From Amycolatopsis azurea DSM 43854 (GTDB lineage: Bacteria > Actinomycetota > Actinomycetes > Mycobacteriales > Pseudonocardiaceae), in contig NZ_MUXN01000032.1 of NCBI RefSeq assembly GCF_001995215.1, positions 1 to 44,060 of the forward strand: a stretch of DNA of 44,060 nt, written 5' to 3'. Below the pieces are notes generated by a model. It did not search any database, was not told where the DNA came from, and saw only the letters and a list, made by a program, of their open reading frames with translations. Within the stretch, counting starts at the first letter, position 1. Every line of letters starts with the position of its first letter. Below are positions 40,915-44,060 of this stretch, piece by piece. Position numbers and translations under genes: made by a program.

Positions 40915-42062
40915 ACTTCGCGCTCCCTGCCCGCCGCGCCCAGCGCCGCCAGCACCAGCCGCTCCTCACTTTCGGACGGCGCGGAACCGCGGCAGTCCTC
41001 AAGGAAACTGCGGGTGATCTCGACGTCGGATCGCCCTCGGACGGCCTCGGCGTACTTCAGCGCGGCGCCGTCGTGCCCGCCTTCCGGCTGCCAGTCCATG
41101 TGCACGGCGTACGGGAACCGCTCGCGCAGCTTGCGCATGGCATCGATCGGACGGACCCGGTCGGTGACCGTGAAGGAGAGGAAATGTTCGGTCAGCCCGT
41201 CGTGCTCCGGATCCTCAAGGAGTTCCGCCAGCTCTCCGCGCAACATCGCGAGGTGCCGCGGGACCGGCAGTTCGTGGCGCCGGACCTCGGCGAGCCCGTC
41301 CGCGCCGAGATCCACCAGCCATACCGATTTCCGTTGGCGCGTCTCGGAAAACGAATACGCCAGCGGACTGCCCGAATAGCGCAGGTGCTCGGCGAGGGTC
41401 TGCGGGCCGTGCAGGTGGCCGAGCGCGACGTAATCGACGCCGTCGAACACCGAACCCGGCACCTGCTCGACGCCGCCGACCGCGATGGTCCGCTCGGATT
41501 CGGTCGGCTCGCCGCCGGTGACGAAGGCGTGCGCGAGCACCACCGACCGCGTTCCGGACGGACGGGCGGCGAGATCCGCGCGGATCCGCCGCATCGCCTC
41601 GGTGAGGACGCCGGTGTGACCGCGGGCCTCGGGCACGCCGAGGGCGTGGCGCGCGGGCTCCGGTTCGAGGTAGGGGATGCCGTAAAGGGCGACGTCGCCG
41701 TGTTCGTCGGGCAGCAGCACCGGTTCGGCGAGCCCGTCGATCGTGGCGCGCAGGTAGAGCCCGCCCGCCGCGGCGAATTCGGCGAACGCGCCCAGCCGCG
41801 GCGCGGAGTCGTGGTTGCCCGGCGTCATCACCAGCTTCGCGCCGGCCTGACGGATCCGGCCCAGCGCGGTGGTGGCCACGCGGACGGCCTCCGCCGAGGG
41901 CACCGCGCGGTCGTAGATGTCCCCGGACACGAGCACGACGTCGACCGATTCGGCGGCCGCGAGATCGGCGACGTGGCCGAGCACGGCTTCCTGTTCGGCG
42001 AGCAGATCGGCGCCGTGGAAGGTGCGGCCGATGTGCCAGTCGGACGTGTGCAGGAGCTTCAC
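40911..42062 (-). CDS. sbcD: SbcD-like nuclease subunit
   Basis: About 383 residues. Metallophosphoesterase motifs are HTSDWHIG, VSGDIYDR, TPGNHDS and ALGHLHGPQ, all intact; these bind two Mn ions for nuclease action. The C-terminal cap domain contacts SbcC. GTG at 42062 opens the conserved start VKLLHTSDWH; an in-frame ATG lies eight codons further upstream. It is divergent from the rmuC-like gene 178 bases away. Confidence 0.94.
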   Translation of the reverse strand: MKLLHTSDWHIGRTFHGADLLAEQEAVLGHVADLAAAESVDVVLVSGDIYDRAVPSAEAVRVATTALGRIRQAGAKLVMTPGNHDSAPRLGAFAEFAAAGGLYLRATIDGLAEPVLLPDEHGDVALYGIPYLEPEPARHALGVPEARGHTGVLTEAMRRIRADLAARPSGTRSVVLAHAFVTGGEPTESERTIAVGGVEQVPGSVFDGVDYVALGHLHGPQTLAEHLRYSGSPLAYSFSETRQRKSVWLVDLGADGLAEVRRHELPVPRHLAMLRGELAELLEDPEHDGLTEHFLSFTVTDRVRPIDAMRKLRERFPYAVHMDWQPEGGHDGAALKYAEAVRGRSDVEITRSFLEDCRGSAPSESEERLVLAALGAAGREREV

Positions 42063-42240
42063 GCAGCCCAAGGTAGGGCCGCGCACCGGCCGGGAAGGGG
42101 AGGCGCGCCCTTGGAGCCGCTGCGCTTTCCGACACGCCGGGGACGGCGCAGGTCAGATACGCAGCGCGACCGCGCTGTCCGGTTTTTGTCGGTGGGTTCC
42201 GCCATGATGTCCCCGACTCGGATCCGGAGGGGAGGTACCG

Positions 42241-43155
42241 GTGGCGACGGTGATCACCACCGCGGCCGTCGTGCTCGCGCTCCTGCTGCTCGTCGCCGTC
42301 GCGTTGCTGTGGCGGCTGTACAACGACGGCATGCGGCGCGCGGACGCGGCGGCGAAACAGGTCGCCGCCGAACGCGCGAAGGCGGATCAGCAGCAGCTCG
42401 CGCTTCGCCGGTACGAGGTCGCCTTCGCCTCGATCAGCGGCCGCGGTGAACTGGGTGAACAGGTTCTCCTGGAGACCGCACGCGCGCTCGGGCTCCGCGA
42501 GGAGCTGCACTTCACGCTGCAAACGGACCTGGCGGGCGGCGGCGCGGCGAAGCCGGACATGGTGCTGCGGGTCGGCGGCGGACGGACGGTCCCTGTCGAC
42601 GCGAAGGCGAGCATGGCCTGCTGGGCCGAAGCGGTCGAGACCGACGACCCCGAAGAGCGGCTCGACGCGCTGCGCGTTCACGTCCGGCAGATCCGGTCGC
42701 GGGCGGCCGAACTCGCGGGCAAGGGCTACCAGCGCTGGGCCGACGCGATCTACGGGACGATCATGTTCGTCCCGTCCGACGCGGCCGTGGTCGCCGCGCT
42801 GGACACCGACCCGGAACTGCTGCGCTGGCTGCTGGACCGGCGGGTCTTCCTCTGCGGACCGACCGGGTTCGCCGTGCTGGCCTCCGCCGCGCTGTTCGCC
42901 GCGACCGAGCGGGCCCTGGTCGAGGACGTCGAGCAGGTCCGGGCGGGCGCCGCGGCCGCGCACCGGGCCGCGGGCAACGCGGTCGACGCGCTGAACCTGT
43001 CGAGCACCCATCTCCAGCGCTTCATCTCGGCCCGGCGGCGGGAGCTGGAAGCGCTCGAGAGCTTCCGGAGCACGGTCTCCCCGCTGACCGACGCGTCGGG
43101 CAGCCCGGCGCCGGTTCCCATGATCAGGAAGGCGGACGAACTACCCGCCTCGTGA
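42241..43155 (+). CDS. rmuC: RmuC-like protein
   Basis: 304 residues. An N-terminal membrane anchor (~5-25), a short coiled coil (~30-60), then the RmuC nuclease-like core GELGEQVLLETARALGLREELHF and KPDMVLRVGGGRTVPVDAKAS, where the D-A-K is shared with restriction endonuclease-like folds. It is shorter than E. coli RmuC (~475 residues). RmuC limits inversions at short repeats. A strong AGGGGAGG site precedes GTG 42241. Position beside sbcCD agrees with a role in DNA end or repeat processing. Confidence 0.87.
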   Translation: MATVITTAAVVLALLLLVAVALLWRLYNDGMRRADAAAKQVAAERAKADQQQLALRRYEVAFASISGRGELGEQVLLETARALGLREELHFTLQTDLAGGGAAKPDMVLRVGGGRTVPVDAKASMACWAEAVETDDPEERLDALRVHVRQIRSRAAELAGKGYQRWADAIYGTIMFVPSDAAVVAALDTDPELLRWLLDRRVFLCGPTGFAVLASAALFAATERALVEDVEQVRAGAAAAHRAAGNAVDALNLSSTHLQRFISARRRELEALESFRSTVSPLTDASGSPAPVPMIRKADELPAS

Positions 43156-43334
43156 GTGGTGGGAACAGTCCCAACACCCCCGGCAGGACGTTCCCTACCT
43201 GCGATTTCCGGAATGGGAGGCTCCGTTTCGACCCGCCTGACAACCTTGTCGCGCCCCTACACGTAGTACCTCTGGAAAGCACTCGGACAGTCCGTCCGGG
43301 TGGTCCGGAATGACCACTACCAGGCGATAGACAT

Positions 43335-43350
43335 ACCGCCTGTTGGCGGT
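43335..43350. promoter_or_regulatory. Palindrome upstream of the DUF6542 gene
   Basis: ACCGCC-TGTT-GGCGGT is a perfect 6-base inverted repeat. It overlaps a possible -35 (TTGGCG, 43343-43348), with GATATA (43365-43370) as a -10 candidate 16 bases away. It may be an operator for the gene at 43382. Weak evidence, since symmetry is short. Confidence 0.35.
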
Positions 43351-43381
43351 TTGTCCGCAGCTTGGATATACGGTGGGGCCT

Positions 43382-44060
43382 GTGACCGCGATTCGCGATC
43401 GCCAGAGCGATCCTGATGCCGACGACGTTCCCGTAGCCTGGGACGAGCGTCCGCTCGTCGGCGCCAGGCGCGGGCTGCCCTGGTGGGCCGCCGTCCTGGT
43501 GGGCTTCGGGCTCGCCATCCTTGGCGCCTTCATCAACATGATGACGCAGAAGGACCTGGGCCTGCTGTTCAAGATCTTCTACGCGCTCGGCGCGGTGGCC
43601 GCCGTGGTCGCCGTCCAGCGCAGAGGGCTGTTCGGCCCGATGGTGCAGCCGCCCCTGGTCCTCGCCGTGACCGTCCCGGGAGTCATCCTCCTGACCTCGG
43701 ACAACAGCGCCGGCTCGAGCATGTTCGAAAGAGCCTTCGACATCGCCAACCCGTTGATCAACGGGTTCCCGACGATGGCCATCACCACCGGTGTCACCTT
43801 GGCGATCGGCTTCTTCCGGATCTACCGCGAACGCGACCCCGACGCCCCGGTGAAGGTGAAGGCGGGTGCCAAGCCGGAACGCCGCGACGACGCCAAGCCC
43901 GCGTCGCGTCCCGCGGCCGCCGCCGCACCGGGCCGTGGCCGTCCGGCGTCCCGGACCGGTCAGACTCCGCCCCCGCCTTCCCGTCGTGGCGGTCCCCGGG
44001 ACGGCGCGCCGCGCGACGGTGCGCCGCCCCGCCGCCGACCGCCGGTCGACGACGAGCGAC
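43382..44060 (+). CDS. DUF6542-domain membrane protein, cut by window end
   Basis: At least 226 residues seen; the frame is open at the window edge. GTG 43382 starts a short acidic N-terminus, then four hydrophobic helices (~35-55, ~62-80, ~88-106 and ~125-145) with the family-like segment RGLPWWAAVLVGFGLAILG and RGLFGPMVQPPLVLAV. A long basic, Pro/Arg/Gly-rich cytosolic tail (from ~160) follows. In mycobacteria a similar membrane protein gene (Rv1111c) lies beside ychF. Its role is unknown. Confidence 0.75.
   Translation, partial: MTAIRDRQSDPDADDVPVAWDERPLVGARRGLPWWAAVLVGFGLAILGAFINMMTQKDLGLLFKIFYALGAVAAVVAVQRRGLFGPMVQPPLVLAVTVPGVILLTSDNSAGSSMFERAFDIANPLINGFPTMAITTGVTLAIGFFRIYRERDPDAPVKVKAGAKPERRDDAKPASRPAAAAAPGRGRPASRTGQTPPPPSRRGGPRDGAPRDGAPPRRRPPVDDER

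Overview
The window looks like a chromosomal segment from a high-GC actinobacterium of the Pseudonocardiaceae, most likely Amycolatopsis or a close relative. The signs are pervasive G/C third codon positions, frequent GTG starts, a WhiB2-type regulator, mycothiol synthesis (MshB), an LpqW-type lipoprotein, and many short palindromic intergenic repeats. I see no rRNA, tRNA, phage, IS element or CRISPR array. The assignment is inferred from gene content, not from a search.

Layout. 1-466: gene-free, with double palindromes and a facing pair of DnaA-box-like sites. 467-5238: membrane glycosyltransferase, whiB2-like gene, M50 protease. 5222-7276: mshB operon with a small membrane protein and an unknown gene. 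7435-13550: peptide-type ABC transporter (fused ATPase on +; two permeases and a lipoprotein on -). 13838-18063: lpqW-like gene and typA. The order typA - lpqW - ... - mshB - membrane protein matches mycobacterial Rv1165-Rv1171, with the transporter lying between. 18200-18416: a candidate iron box and a tiny Lys/Cys-rich protein. 18438-20493: YciI-like protein, trp attenuator, trpS, Nudix hydrolase. 20503-25659: two-component system facing a LolA-like protein and an ABC exporter. 26045-27151: serine hydrolase. 27233-30935: thiamine-type ABC transporter thiBPQ. 31011-34695: carbinolamine dehydratase, two mini membrane proteins, a Doc/antitoxin pair, DUF2716, a membrane protein and an M28 peptidase. 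34806-44060: ychF, then a DNA-repair block (ada-alkA, ogt, sbcC, sbcD, rmuC) and a DUF6542 protein cut by the window edge.

The least explained material is intergenic. Two gaps hold arrays with a 21-bp period whose units run forward and then in reverse, each after a related leader. One array is bracketed by a second copy of the 3' end of the preceding permease gene that differs only at third codon positions. A family of GTGAAGG...CCTTCAC hairpins and a family of 23-bp palindromes, mostly paired at a 30-bp step, fill the wider convergent junctions. The clearest regulatory systems are the trpS attenuator, whose four pairing segments are all the same heptamer or its complement, and the iron box in front of the 52-residue protein.
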